A program made the translations under genes and the position numbers. 44,164 nt of DNA from Planctomycetaceae bacterium (GTDB taxonomy: Bacteria > Planctomycetota > Planctomycetia > Pirellulales > Pirellulaceae), in assembly GCA_007694185.1 (NCBI GenBank), contig RECD01000171.1, positions 1 to 44,164 on the forward strand, read 5' to 3'. Within the stretch, counting starts at the first letter, position 1. Each line of letters opens with the position of its first letter. Shown piece after piece: positions 16,061 to 25,062 of the stretch. Under the pieces are notes generated by a model that ran no database searches, was not told the DNA's origin, and was given only the letters and a program-made list of their open reading frames with translations.

Positions 16061-16145
16061 ACTCTACGACATCCCTCATCATCGTCAAGCGATTGCAACC
16101 CCTAATTTGTCTTTTTGATTGGTTTTTTTAGCGTTTTTTTCGATA
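16061..16145 (-). promoter_or_regulatory. csrA promoter with A-tract upstream element
   Basis: On the minus strand TTGACG (16088-16083), a 16-bp spacer and TAGAGT (16066-16061) form a promoter about 130 bases before csrA. Upstream, 16105-16145 holds A-tracts phased by about 11 bases, like an UP element. The rest of the interval to the DUF2203 gene holds nothing else recognisable. Confidence 0.55.
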
Positions 16146-16318
16146 AAGCCGGATTAATCTGTACCGATTTCGTCTCCGGATGTCGCCAGCGGCAGGTTTG
16201 CTGTCGATAATGGGTTGAAAGCGGTTCGGCGGCTGGCGGATCGCTCGGCTATCGATTTGCTTTCCTGCGGCCGGCTAGTCGTCGTTGCGTCCCCGGTTTT
16301 TCTGCGGTACCGAAGGTC

Positions 16319-16798
16319 ATGTTCGCTTACTCTCCTCGCAAAGGCCATCCGGCGTCGCAGCCTGATTCGATTCGGGATGGGATCGGGCGTGTGTTGCCGC
16401 AACCGGAGCGGTTTTTCACGGTGGAATCCGCCAATCGATTATTGCCGCTGGTTTGTCGGGTCGCGAGCGATTTGATCCTGTTGGATCAGAGTGCTCGCCA
16501 GCAATCGGACCAGTGGCGGGGGATCGAAGCCCTGCCGGCGACCAGCGACCTGCGTTTGTTTTCGGAGGAGTTGGCGAGTGTCAAAGACGCGTTCCGAGCC
16601 GATGAAGAGCGGCTCGACCGCGTGCGGGCTGAGTTGAGTTCACTTGGCGTGGAAGTCGATTCGCTAGCGGACGGGGCCTTTGACTTCCCGGCATTCCGCG
16701 ACCAACGGCCGGTGCGGCTCTGTTGGCGGTTGGGCGAGCCCGAAATCGGCCATTGGCATGAAGTCGGCGAATCGTTTCACGACCGACAACCTCTTTAG
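16319..16798 (+). CDS. DUF2203 family protein
   Basis: A 159-residue protein with the DUF2203 pattern: an N-terminal FFTVESANRLLPLVCRV, a central helical region, and the hallmark C-terminus VRLCWRLGEPEIGHWHEVGESFHDRQPL. The biochemical function is not known. The ATG at 16319 is the first in frame after an open upstream region. It converges on the aldo/keto reductase gene and their stop codons overlap by 4 bp. Confidence 0.85.
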   Translation: MFAYSPRKGHPASQPDSIRDGIGRVLPQPERFFTVESANRLLPLVCRVASDLILLDQSARQQSDQWRGIEALPATSDLRLFSEELASVKDAFRADEERLDRVRAELSSLGVEVDSLADGAFDFPAFRDQRPVRLCWRLGEPEIGHWHEVGESFHDRQPL

Positions 16799-17817
16799 TC
16801 GCTCGCCGGTGGTGACGGGATCACTGCGATCAGGCCGCGGCGGTGAAGCTGCGTCCAGACTTCGGGTGGAACAGGGTTGTGCGCGGCCGCGACGAGCGAT
16901 TCGACGCGCTCCGGTCGGCTGGTGCTCAGGGCCACTGACCGGATGCCCGTCGACGACCCGCCGAACGCCACGGCGACATGAAAGGGGTCGACCGCAAGTT
17001 CGCGACAGGCCTGATGAAACCGTTCTCGCCAGACCAACTTCGCCTGGTCGGCTGGTGAACCGGGATCGAGCCGACGATAGTCGCAGTGGTCGCCGCCGGT
17101 CAGGAATCCCCCGTGCATCAGTGCGGAGTTGATCACCCAGACGTCGCGGGAAGCCAGCGACGCGATGAATGCGATCAGTTCGGGGGGGTGTCGCATGATC
17201 GTGAAGCTGTTGGCCAGCATGACCCAGTCGAAGTCGCAATGCTGGTCGAGTTCGCGGATGATCGTCCAGTCCTTGGCGCCGACGCCGATCGCGGCAACTC
17301 GGCCCGCATCCCGCAGTTCCCTGATCGCCTGATAGGCCGAGATGATGTCGTCCAATCGGCGGCGGCGGTCGTCGGGGTCGGATGCGGCGGCCAGGTATTC
17401 GTCCGGGTCATGCACCGACAGCAGATCGGCGTGGTAGGGGGCTAGTAGTTCATCGCCTTCGGACCAGCAGCGGAGGATGCCTTCGCGGCTGATGTCTTGG
17501 ACGGCGTCGTGCCGGACGTCGACCCACGCCCCCGGTTCGAAAGTCGGCTCTGGTGTGGTCAGTGGCACGCGTCGCCAGCCGAGCTTGTTGCTGAGGATCA
17601 CTTCGGACGGGTCGATCTGGAGTGCGGCCAATTCGCGGCCGATCACTTCGAGGGACAGTCCCGCGCCGTATTTGCCTGCGGAATCGATCGCGACGGGCCA
17701 CGGGCCGAGTTGAAACCAGCGCCGGATCAGTTCTCGCTTTTGGGAGTCCGGGGGGGCAACGAACAGATTGCCCAGAGTGGTGGCGCCGAAAATCAGGCGG
17801 GGCAAGGCGAAGGGCAT
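16795..17817 (-). CDS. Aldo/keto reductase (L-fucose/aldose dehydrogenase type)
   Basis: A 340-residue NAD(P)-dependent oxidoreductase. Features are FGATTLGN at the N-terminus, DSAGKYG near 43 with the catalytic Asp and Tyr region, SNKLG with the catalytic Lys, LSVHD with the catalytic His, and IGVGAKDW. The pattern fits the D-threo-aldose/L-fucose dehydrogenase group. I chose the ATG at 17817; GTG at 17820 is an alternative. It follows the amidohydrolase gene by about 30 bp in the same direction, and together they would convert a sugar such as L-fucose through its lactone to the acid. Substrate is inferred from the pairing. Confidence 0.85.
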   Translation of the reverse strand: MPFALPRLIFGATTLGNLFVAPPDSQKRELIRRWFQLGPWPVAIDSAGKYGAGLSLEVIGRELAALQIDPSEVILSNKLGWRRVPLTTPEPTFEPGAWVDVRHDAVQDISREGILRCWSEGDELLAPYHADLLSVHDPDEYLAAASDPDDRRRRLDDIISAYQAIRELRDAGRVAAIGVGAKDWTIIRELDQHCDFDWVMLANSFTIMRHPPELIAFIASLASRDVWVINSALMHGGFLTGGDHCDYRRLDPGSPADQAKLVWRERFHQACRELAVDPFHVAVAFGGSSTGIRSVALSTSRPERVESLVAAAHNPVPPEVWTQLHRRGLIAVIPSPPASD

Positions 17818-17848
17818 CACGAAATCTCAGCGGCGACGGGTGGGGCGT

Positions 17849-18721
17849 TCACCCGGGATCGTTCGGGACGTCGAGCTTGTAGATTCGGGTAGCGTTGCCG
17901 GAGAAGAGGGCGAACCGTTCGGCGGGGCTGAGCGAGCCGGCGAGTTCTCCGACGGTTTCCAGCCAACGCGAGTAGGGCGTGCGGAGCAGGCAAACCGGCC
18001 AATCGCTGCCGAACATCAGTCGATTGGGGCCGAAGGCATCCAACGCGACATCCCAGTAACGGCGGATCTGCTCAACCGACCAGTCTTCGTCCCGATCTGT
18101 ATCGGCTGAGGGGCGGATTTCTGTGACGACGCCCGAGAACTTGCAACTGACGTGGGGGCGTTTGGCCAGTTCCCGAAAATCTCGTTCCCAAGCTACGTCG
18201 AACCGATCATCGGTGATGGTCGGCTTGGCGATGTGGTCCAGCACCATCGGCAGCGTCGGGTGGGCGTCGGCCATTTCGATCGCGGCCGGCAATTGCCGGG
18301 CATAGATCAGGATATCGTAGACCAAACCGAACTCGGGCAGCATCGCCAGGCCGCGGTTAAAGTCGGCTCGGAGCAGAAACCGGTCATCGGGCTCATCCTG
18401 GGCAACGTGACGGACGCCTTTCAGCCAGGGCGATGCGGCCAGTCGTCGGAGCGGTTCGTGTGCTGTCGGCGAAGCGAGCGGCACCCAGCCGACCACGCCG
18501 AGCACCCGCGGGAACCGCGCGGCGATCTCGATCAGCGACTCGGTCTCGGCGATCGATTGTCGGGCTTGGACCGTCACGAAGCCGTCGATGCCGGTCGAGC
18601 GGGCGACTTCTTCCAGATGTTCCGGCAAGAAGTCGTCCCGGAGGATCGCCATGTCCTCATCGATCCAAGGGTATTCCTCCGCGGAATAGGTCCACAGGTG
18701 ATGATGGCTGTCGATCAGCAT
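17849..18721 (-). CDS. Amidohydrolase-2 family, L-fuconolactonase-like
   Basis: A 290-residue TIM-barrel hydrolase of the COG3618 type. It opens IDSHHHLWTYSAEEYPWI with the HxH metal motif, has the strand PMVLDHIAKP with a conserved Asp-His, and ends with RLMFGSDWPVCLL carrying the late Asp. Such enzymes hydrolyse sugar lactones such as L-fuconolactone. The co-directional aldo/keto reductase directly downstream supports a sugar-oxidation pathway, plausible for a bacterium feeding on algal fucans. Confidence 0.85.
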   Translation of the reverse strand: MLIDSHHHLWTYSAEEYPWIDEDMAILRDDFLPEHLEEVARSTGIDGFVTVQARQSIAETESLIEIAARFPRVLGVVGWVPLASPTAHEPLRRLAASPWLKGVRHVAQDEPDDRFLLRADFNRGLAMLPEFGLVYDILIYARQLPAAIEMADAHPTLPMVLDHIAKPTITDDRFDVAWERDFRELAKRPHVSCKFSGVVTEIRPSADTDRDEDWSVEQIRRYWDVALDAFGPNRLMFGSDWPVCLLRTPYSRWLETVGELAGSLSPAERFALFSGNATRIYKLDVPNDPG

Positions 18722-18789
18722 GACGAAGGGCTCGCGGGGGACGACGCTTCATGGGTGGTCGCACGGATCGTGATCGATCCCAAGGACGC

Positions 18790-19488
18790 TCAGCCTTTGG
18801 CGTTGGCGAACAGTTGGTTGACGAAGTCCCAATTGACGACATTCCACCAGGCCTTGACGTAATCGCCACGCAGATTTTGGTACTTCAAGTAGTAGGCGTG
18901 TTCCCAAACGTCGATGCCCAGCAGCGGCGTCTTGCCCGCCGACACGGGGGTGTCTTGATTGGGCGTGCCGACGACTTCCAGCTTGTCCCCACTAGCAACC
19001 AGCCACGCCCAGCCGCTGCCGAACTGACCCAGGGCTGTCGTCGTGAAGGCCGTCTGGAAGTTTTCGAAGCTGTCGAAGGTGGAATCGATCGCTTGGCCGA
19101 TCGCGCCGCGGGCCCCGCCGCCACCGGGTTTCATCATCCGCCAGAACAACGAGTGATTCAGGTGCCCGCCACCGTTGTTGCGGACGGCGGTGCGGATCGA
19201 TTCGGGCAGGCCATCCAGGTCGGCGAGCAGTTTTTCGAGCGGCATCGCTTCCAGTTGTGGGAAGTCGGCCAACGCATTGTTCAAGTTGTTGATGTAGGCC
19301 TGGTGGTGTTTGCCGTGATGGATTTCCATCGTTTTGGCATCGATGTAGGGCTCCAACGCGTTGAACGCGTAGCCCAATTCGGGCAAAGTCGCGGCGGCGA
19401 GTGCCGGACGGGCGGACGCTCCGAACATCGCGGTTACCCCGCACGCACCGGCGATCGCCATCATTTCACGTCGATTCAAGTTGTTCAT
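18790..19488 (-). CDS. Superoxide dismutase (Mn/Fe), Tat-exported
   Basis: A 232-residue enzyme with a twin-arginine signal ([18 protein letters not shown], cleavage near ARPALA). Metal ligands are His in MEIHHGKHH, His in [10 protein letters not shown], and Asp and His in [13 protein letters not shown]. The GGH-x-NHxxFW form favours manganese. It ends with the usual [10 protein letters not shown] chose the ATG at 19488, which has AAAGGCA upstream and gives a proper signal peptide. It would detoxify superoxide outside the cytoplasm. Confidence 0.95.
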   Translation of the reverse strand: MNNLNRREMMAIAGACGVTAMFGASARPALAAATLPELGYAFNALEPYIDAKTMEIHHGKHHQAYINNLNNALADFPQLEAMPLEKLLADLDGLPESIRTAVRNNGGGHLNHSLFWRMMKPGGGGARGAIGQAIDSTFDSFENFQTAFTTTALGQFGSGWAWLVASGDKLEVVGTPNQDTPVSAGKTPLLGIDVWEHAYYLKYQNLRGDYVKAWWNVVNWDFVNQLFANAKG

Positions 19489-19709
19489 GTTCTGCCTTTG
19501 TGGGTTAGGAGGGCTCGGCGGCCATGGAAGACTTACCGGCCTCGCATTGTACACGGATGCACGGAGCAGGTCAGTTGTGGTCGCCCGGGGTGGACTCCAG
19601 GGTGGGCCGAGACGATGCGATCCGGATCGGGGAACTGAGCCGCGGAGGGGCCCGCAAGGCCAGGGGAGATCACTGGGCCGATTCGTTGGTGGGCGCCGAA
19701 GTCGGGCGG

Positions 19710-20390
19710 CTACCGCAAGATGTGCATCTTGGCGGCGTCGATCAGCAGCGTATTGAGTTCGCCGACGGAGACGTCGCCTTGGACGAGAACCACGGAATTT
19801 TTTTCCACCCCAAACAGTTTACGGGCATCGATCGGGAGCGGGTGGCCCTGTTCATCCAGGAATCGGACCATCCCCTTGGGGGCCTTCGCCGCTTTGCGTT
19901 TGCAGAACGGGCAGTTGTCGGCATCGTGCCCTTCGCCGTGTCCTTCGGCGGGCAATTCTGAAATCAAGAAAGCGGCCGAACCCGGTTCCCAGGGCTCGAA
20001 GTCGCCGGCAAAGATCCGACCGATCACCCACACCGAACCGGATGGGGCGATGCCCGGAACGGCGACGGGTTCTGCGGCCTGGTCGTCCGCCGGATCGACC
20101 GATTCCGTTGCCGCCTCGTTCGCCGAATCAACGGATGCGTCCGGCTCGCCAGCCCCGTCCGGCTCATCTGCGCCGGGCGTTTCACCAGGACCGCGTGGCT
20201 CACCCACCAAGGCAAGCATCAGTTCGCTGAGGGTGCGGGTGTCCTGCGGCGATGGGGTCGACGTCATCAGCAGTCGATCGCGAAGGTCGGCGTGCTCGGC
20301 ATCGGGGCCGACGCGGCCGCAGCCGGCGGCAAGCAGCAGCAAGCCTGTCGCGACGATCACGTGCCGGCGGCCGGTCGGGATACCATTCAT
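19710..20390 (-). CDS. Lipoprotein with acidic linker and CPFC motif
   Basis: A 226-residue predicted lipoprotein. A hydrophobic segment and lipobox LLLLAAGC occupy residues about 10-24. An acidic Ala/Glu/Asp/Pro linker (about 65-115) follows, then a compact domain starting [21 protein letters not shown] His-rich CPFC motif ([17 protein letters not shown]) suggests metal or redox chemistry. The ATG at 20390 has AAGGTGA upstream. An in-frame GTG at 20429 would overlap the previous gene by GTGA but gives an unusually long signal. It lies downstream of another lipoprotein gene. No family name is recognised. Confidence 0.75.
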   Translation of the reverse strand: MNGIPTGRRHVIVATGLLLLAAGCGRVGPDAEHADLRDRLLMTSTPSPQDTRTLSELMLALVGEPRGPGETPGADEPDGAGEPDASVDSANEAATESVDPADDQAAEPVAVPGIAPSGSVWVIGRIFAGDFEPWEPGSAAFLISELPAEGHGEGHDADNCPFCKRKAAKAPKGMVRFLDEQGHPLPIDARKLFGVEKNSVVLVQGDVSVGELNTLLIDAAKMHILR

Positions 20391-20425
20391 GGCGGTCACC
20401 TTCGCAACGGATCTGTGGGGCCGGG

Positions 20426-20905
20426 TCACTCGGTCTTGGGTAGGTACATCCGCAATTGTTCCATCGCGGCCTCGACTTCCGCCTGGACTTCGGGATAGTC
20501 CTTGCCCTCTTTGTCGTGGAACTGGTCATCGACGGCACCGAAGGCCTCCATCAGCGTTTCGACGGCGGACTCGATCGCCGTGAGCCCTTCCTCACTGACG
20601 CCATCTTTCTTTGCCAATCGGACCAATTCGTCCAACACATGGCCTACCTCGTGCAGGGGGTCATGGGCGGCGTCGACGTCGCCGTCGGCGAAAGCTTTTG
20701 CGACCAGGCCCCGCATCTCATCGAGTTCGGCGACACCCTCGGCATAGGTTTCGGCGTGTACGTGGTCCGCTTGGTGTTGTTCCAGTTCGTCGATTGTCAC
20801 GGGTGGGGCATCGCCGGTCGGTTGGGTGCCACCCCCACAGCCGATCAGGGGCAGGCAGGCCGTAGCGGCCAGCGACAGAAACAGCGGGCGAAAGTCTCGG
20901 AACAT
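20426..20905 (-). CDS. Helical lipoprotein of unknown function
   Basis: A 159-residue predicted lipoprotein with lipobox LPLIGC near 18-23. The mature part is mostly acidic alpha helix with His residues (QHQADHVHAETYAEGV, AHDPLHEVGHVLDEL, DDQFHDKEGKDYPEV), resembling small periplasmic helical-bundle proteins of the cytochrome c'/b562-like shape, though no haem motif is seen. GGAGG lies 8 bases before the ATG at 20905. It is first of a two-lipoprotein operon. Confidence 0.75.
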   Translation of the reverse strand: MFRDFRPLFLSLAATACLPLIGCGGGTQPTGDAPPVTIDELEQHQADHVHAETYAEGVAELDEMRGLVAKAFADGDVDAAHDPLHEVGHVLDELVRLAKKDGVSEEGLTAIESAVETLMEAFGAVDDQFHDKEGKDYPEVQAEVEAAMEQLRMYLPKTE

Positions 20906-21091
20906 CGTCAATTCCTCCGGATCGAAAAAACGGCCTTCGGGGCAGCCCCCTGCGGATCATTGTGGACGGGTTTATGAGAAAAAACAACGGCGAATCGGCG
21001 GCCTTTGCACTCGAATTGCAACTAATCCGGCGCTGGGGTGGTCGGCAGGGGCTTCGTGGTCGGAGCGGGCCGCAGCCTGCCGGGAGCAAAT

Positions 21092-23122
21092 TCAGATCTT
21101 CCGGATGTACCGTTCGGCGTAGGAGCGGACTTCCTTGCCGTTGAGCACATGAACCATCCGCAGTTGCTGAACCTGCTCGTTGCTGAACGCCCCGAGCGGG
21201 ACATGGATCAGTTGTTTTTTGAAGCGTCGGGCGATGCTTCGCCAAGCGGCCCCGGGGGGGAGGTTGGCGAGCAGCGCGACTTGGTTGCCACGGGAGTAGA
21301 GGCAGGCGGCGGCGATCAGGCGTTCCTCGAGGGTGGTCGCGAAGTCGATCCGGCGATCGTCCCAAACGTCGGGGATCTGGACCGGCGGAAACAGGAACAT
21401 CGCACCGCCGTAGGTCGCCAGGGCGATCCCCGGTCCGATCATTTCCTGACGGAAATCGCTCGCGAAAAAAGCCAATGTCGATTCGGCGGCGTGTTCGGCA
21501 AACCAGGTGGCCCGCCAGGGATAATCGCGGGGATCGGCGGGGCTGTCGAACAGCATCACGCAGGCATCGAGTGTGCCGCGTTGGGGCGGCAGCACCTTGA
21601 CGTAGATTTGCTTCTCGTACCAATGCCGCAAGGTATCGCGGATGTCGATCCCGTCTTTGACACTGGTCGTGAACTTTTCGGTCCGGGCCAGGTCCGCGCC
21701 GGAGATCGCCAGTGCCCGTTCGAAGACACGGTTGCGGAACGATTCGATCAGGTGGTCTTCGGGAGGGTAGCTGCACTGGCCGAAAGGGTTCCACCGGTAG
21801 GCCCACTTTTCTCGTTCGTCGGGGGTCGGGCGGCGATGGAGTTCGATCGTCCGCCACATCCGCGGCGGCCCGGGCAGGCGGTTGACGAGCGACACGGTAT
21901 CGCCGTTGGGCAGCCTCGCCATGTCGATGCCGAGAGTGGCTCCCTCGCCTTCCTCCGGCGGTTCGATCCCGACGATGCCGAAGTAGTCACGCGCGCGTTC
22001 CACGACATGGATCGCGAACGGATCGCCGAGAATCTGCTTGGCGGCGATCACGATCGTCGCCAGGTCGGGAGTCAGCCGACGTTGGATCAGCGACAGGTTG
22101 CGGATGTACTTCAGGCATTGGCGGAGCAGCAGCGGTGGTGTCCGTCGGCCGCGCGAACCGAATTCCGCTCGATAGGTGTCGCGGGCGGCGAGCAACAACT
22201 CCTTCACGCCGTCGATCGACAGGTTTTCGTCGTCTTCCAGTTTCGCCCGAGCCCGTTCGTACAGGCCGGTGATGAACGGCAGTTCGTCGAACAGGAACAG
22301 GAGCGTTTTGGGGTCGACGTTGTGTACGACCGGGTCCAGCACCGCGTCGTGCTGGGGCCGTGTCCCTTGGGCGGCGCGATCATCCCCTTGGGCGATCCGC
22401 AGGTTTTGGTAAGCCTCGTGCAGCCAGGGCCAGTCGAGCACGCTGGCGACAACCAGGATACGGGCATGCTGTCGCTCCAGTTCCCGCAGGCGGATCGCCA
22501 TGTGCAGGATCCGATTTCGCGTCTGTTCGTCAGGGGGGCGGCTGATGCTGGGGAGCAACGCGGCGGCGAACCTTTCGGGCGGCACGTCGCGGAGCGCGAA
22601 CGGGTCGGGCATCACCGCGGCATGTGGCAGAAACGGATCGGTTTCTAGGTCGATGTATTCCCGTGGGATGTGTTCCCCCATCGCCGCACGGATCGCCATG
22701 ATCACCGGTTGGCAGGGATCGATCGGGACGTAGCTGCAGGGTGGGGGTTGGCCGTCGACGTCATCTTCTTCTTCGGACCAGCCGCCCGACGCCCCCGCTT
22801 CCCGGTCCTCCCCGGGAGCCTCTTCGGAATAGCCGTAAGGTTCGTCGGAAAAGCCCGAGCCCGGGTAACGCGACTCGCCGTAATCGGCCGAATCGTATCG
22901 CGGGTGAGAAGGCTGGATCACGATCGAGGGTTTGGGCAGTTCCAAGACCGCGCGTTCCACCGGTTCGCGGAAGGATGGTGGCAACGGCACGGCCACGGAA
23001 TCGAACGGATGTTCGAGCATCCAGCGACGGACCGAGAGCGCACATTGGCCACTACCATGAATGATCGGCAGCACCGAGATGCGGTTGCTGATGCGGAGCA
23101 GATCTGGGATTTCCGAGGCCAT
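21092..23122 (-). CDS. Large conserved protein of unknown function
   Basis: A 676-residue protein I cannot assign. The N-terminus ISNRISVLPIIHGSGQCAL and FDSVAVPLPPSF looks like the start of an alpha/beta domain. An acidic Ser/Glu/Asp/Gly-rich linker (about 100-150, including SEEEDDVDG) follows, then a long mixed region with Leu-rich helices and the segment RILVVASVLDWPWL. I see no signal peptide, transmembrane helix or nucleotide-binding loop. The ATG at 23122 was chosen because upstream codons are Arg-rich noise. It follows the zinc-ribbon membrane protein gene, overlapping its far end region by none and lying 8 bp beyond its stop. Confidence 0.7.
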   Translation of the reverse strand: MASEIPDLLRISNRISVLPIIHGSGQCALSVRRWMLEHPFDSVAVPLPPSFREPVERAVLELPKPSIVIQPSHPRYDSADYGESRYPGSGFSDEPYGYSEEAPGEDREAGASGGWSEEEDDVDGQPPPCSYVPIDPCQPVIMAIRAAMGEHIPREYIDLETDPFLPHAAVMPDPFALRDVPPERFAAALLPSISRPPDEQTRNRILHMAIRLRELERQHARILVVASVLDWPWLHEAYQNLRIAQGDDRAAQGTRPQHDAVLDPVVHNVDPKTLLFLFDELPFITGLYERARAKLEDDENLSIDGVKELLLAARDTYRAEFGSRGRRTPPLLLRQCLKYIRNLSLIQRRLTPDLATIVIAAKQILGDPFAIHVVERARDYFGIVGIEPPEEGEGATLGIDMARLPNGDTVSLVNRLPGPPRMWRTIELHRRPTPDEREKWAYRWNPFGQCSYPPEDHLIESFRNRVFERALAISGADLARTEKFTTSVKDGIDIRDTLRHWYEKQIYVKVLPPQRGTLDACVMLFDSPADPRDYPWRATWFAEHAAESTLAFFASDFRQEMIGPGIALATYGGAMFLFPPVQIPDVWDDRRIDFATTLEERLIAAACLYSRGNQVALLANLPPGAAWRSIARRFKKQLIHVPLGAFSNEQVQQLRMVHVLNGKEVRSYAERYIRKI

Positions 23123-23130
23123 CGGCCGGT

Positions 23131-23823
23131 TCAGCTTGAGGTGAGGGACATCAGCGGCACGCCGGCGATCAGAGCCAGGGCGAGGGTCGCTGTCAGGTAG
23201 ACGCCGGCGATGATCAGGCCGCCGGAAAATTCGAGTTCGAAGGTGAGCATCGCGGCGACCGACCCGAACCCGAGCATCACGAGCAACGTGATCCCGCCGA
23301 AGAGCAGCGGCAGCTCCGAGGCCCGGTCGTAGTCGAAGACGTAGGGGGCGATCAGCACGTAGATCAACCAAGTCGCGACCAGTACCGCGGAGGAGATCAG
23401 GACGCGGACCAACAGTTCCGTGCTGTAGAACGGCTCCAGTTCGGAATCTCGGGAGATCGCGTAGCCGAAGCGAACTAGGGGCGGGGCCACCAGCACCGCC
23501 ACCAAGGCGATCACGGCGGCTGGGGGGCCGCCGGTCAGCCGCATCGCGATGGCCAATCCGATCGCGCCGACCACCCCGCCGACGCTGCCGAGGATCAAGC
23601 CGCGACCGATTTTCACCTCGCGGCGTTTGATCGGCTTGAGAACGCTCTGGCCCTTGCTATCCTTGGGGGCCACATCCGGCGGCGCGTGAATGACGACCTG
23701 TTCGGACAATTCCGGAACGGTGATTTCGAACTTGCACTTGGGGCATGGCCCCTTTTTGCCGGCAAACTTTTCGCTTACCGAAAACCGGGTCAAACATTTA
23801 GGACAGGTGACTGCGATCGGCAT
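23131..23823 (-). CDS. Zinc-ribbon membrane protein
   Basis: A 230-residue protein. An N-terminal zinc ribbon (CPKC near 7-10 and CPKC near 27-30) is followed by a hydrophilic linker and about five hydrophobic segments between residues 75 and 230. Such MJ0042-type finger plus membrane-domain proteins are common in planctomycetes and are not functionally defined. The ATG at 23823 shares the tetranucleotide CATG with the divergent trmL start. Confidence 0.78.
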   Translation of the reverse strand: MPIAVTCPKCLTRFSVSEKFAGKKGPCPKCKFEITVPELSEQVVIHAPPDVAPKDSKGQSVLKPIKRREVKIGRGLILGSVGGVVGAIGLAIAMRLTGGPPAAVIALVAVLVAPPLVRFGYAISRDSELEPFYSTELLVRVLISSAVLVATWLIYVLIAPYVFDYDRASELPLLFGGITLLVMLGFGSVAAMLTFELEFSGGLIIAGVYLTATLALALIAGVPLMSLTSS

Positions 23824-24358
23824 GGGTGCAACGGGAGCGGATGACGAGGGGTGTGCTACGGACGGGGCTGGCGGCCCGTCGCCGCTCGCCCACGTGGTAC
23901 TGTACCAGCCGCAGATTCCCCAAAACACGGGTAACATCGGGCGGACGTGCGTCGCCACCGACTCGATGTTGTGGATCGTCCAGCCGGCCGGGTTTCAAAT
24001 CGACGAAAAGCGGGTCCGGCGGGCAGGTCTCGATTATTGGCAATACCTCCGCTGGGCCGAGGTGCCCAACTGGGAGACACTGAAATCCCGGTTGCCCGGC
24101 AAGCGATTTTGGTATTTCAGCCGGTTCGCGCGGCAGACGATCTGGGACGCCGATTTTCGCGCCGGCGACGCGATCGTCTTCGGCAGCGAGTCGGACGGTT
24201 TGCCACGAACGATCTTCGACCCGCAAGCCGATGACGCGGTCCGGTTGCCGACCGATCCGCGGGTCCGCAGCCTGAACCTGTCGGCCACCGCGGCGGTGGT
24301 ACTGTATGAAATGCTGCGGCGGCAAACCGCCGGCGGCCGTCGCGATCCTGCCGGTTAG
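23822..24358 (+). CDS. trmL: tRNA (cytidine(34)-2'-O)-methyltransferase TrmL
   Basis: A SpoU/TrmH-family (SPOUT) methyltransferase of 178 residues. It has HVVLYQPQIPQNTGNIGRTC, the motif VFGSESDGLPRTI and the knot motif RSLNLSATAAVVLYEMLRR, all typical of TrmL, which methylates the ribose at tRNA position 34. The ATG at 23822 gives about 25 extra N-terminal residues compared with the family; the core begins at HVVLYQP, so the true start may be an alternative codon further in. The start overlaps that of the divergent zinc-ribbon gene. Confidence 0.9.
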   Translation: MGATGADDEGCATDGAGGPSPLAHVVLYQPQIPQNTGNIGRTCVATDSMLWIVQPAGFQIDEKRVRRAGLDYWQYLRWAEVPNWETLKSRLPGKRFWYFSRFARQTIWDADFRAGDAIVFGSESDGLPRTIFDPQADDAVRLPTDPRVRSLNLSATAAVVLYEMLRRQTAGGRRDPAG

Positions 24359-24364
24359 GATCGT

Positions 24365-24405
24365 GCGGTAAAAAAGTGCCCGGAACCTTTTGTGCAAAGC
24401 ACCCG
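24365..24405. repeat. Dispersed 41-bp imperfect palindrome, copy 1
   Basis: The segment opens GCGGTAAAAAAGTGCC and closes TGCAAAGCACCCG. It closely matches 31368-31408 over its full length. It lies just after trmL and could fold weakly through its A- and T-runs. Confidence 0.75.
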
Positions 24406-24562
24406 ATCTTTCGCCAGCCTTCACTGGCCTTCGCCGGCAGACAATTCTCGTTGAATCGCTCGGTCGCCTTGTGGGGGGCAGCGTGTTAACATCGTTATGT
24501 CAGGACCTGATTTTTTGTCATGACAATCGGTGCCCCGTCCGAGTTTCTTGGAGATGAACAAA

Positions 24563-25015
24563 ATGCGATGGTTGATCTGGATCGGCTTGGTTCTGGGCAG
24601 CGGTATCACCTCCGGTCACGCGGCGGACCCGGCTACGGAGGAGGCTCCGCGGGAAGAGCGGATCGTTAAGTATTTGAGCGGCGCGAAGTTTGTTGGTCGC
24701 TACACGACCGACCGTGAAGACTCGGGTGCCGCCAAACCCGAAACTTATACGATCAGCAAAGTCGAAAAGCTTCCGGAGGCGAACCGATATCGGTTGACGA
24801 GTCGGATTCAATACGGCGAGACCGATAGCGAGGTGCCGATCGACCTGGAAATCTTGTGGTCGGGCAACACCCCCGTGATCACGCTGGACAACCTCTTCAT
24901 CCCCGGCATGGGACGCTTCTCGGCTCGGGTATTGATCCATGAGGGGCGGTACAGCGGCACCTGGGCGCATGACGAGAAGGGCGGGCATCTGTTCGGACGC
25001 GTCGTCAAGGAGTGA
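24563..25015 (+). CDS. Small secreted protein of unknown function
   Basis: About 150 residues. The signal peptide is MRWLIWIGLVLGSGITSGHA with cleavage before ADP. The mature part is beta-rich: RIVKYLSGAKFVGRYTTD, YTISKVEKL, RYRLTSRIQYG, DLEILWSGNTPVITLDNLFIPGMGRFSARVLIHEGRYSGTW. This looks like a lipocalin-like small barrel found in planctomycete secreted proteins, but no family is claimed. GGAG stands 9 bases before this ATG; another ATG at 24554 is too close to it. Confidence 0.75.
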   Translation: MRWLIWIGLVLGSGITSGHAADPATEEAPREERIVKYLSGAKFVGRYTTDREDSGAAKPETYTISKVEKLPEANRYRLTSRIQYGETDSEVPIDLEILWSGNTPVITLDNLFIPGMGRFSARVLIHEGRYSGTWAHDEKGGHLFGRVVKE

Positions 25016-25062
25016 GCCCGGCAGCGGGAATTCACGCGGGCCTTTCGAGACGGGTAAGCTGC

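Noticed and set aside
16108-16145. T-rich runs upstream of the DUF2203 gene considered as a terminator
   Set aside because: No stem precedes them on the plus strand; they fit better as an A-tract upstream element of the csrA promoter.
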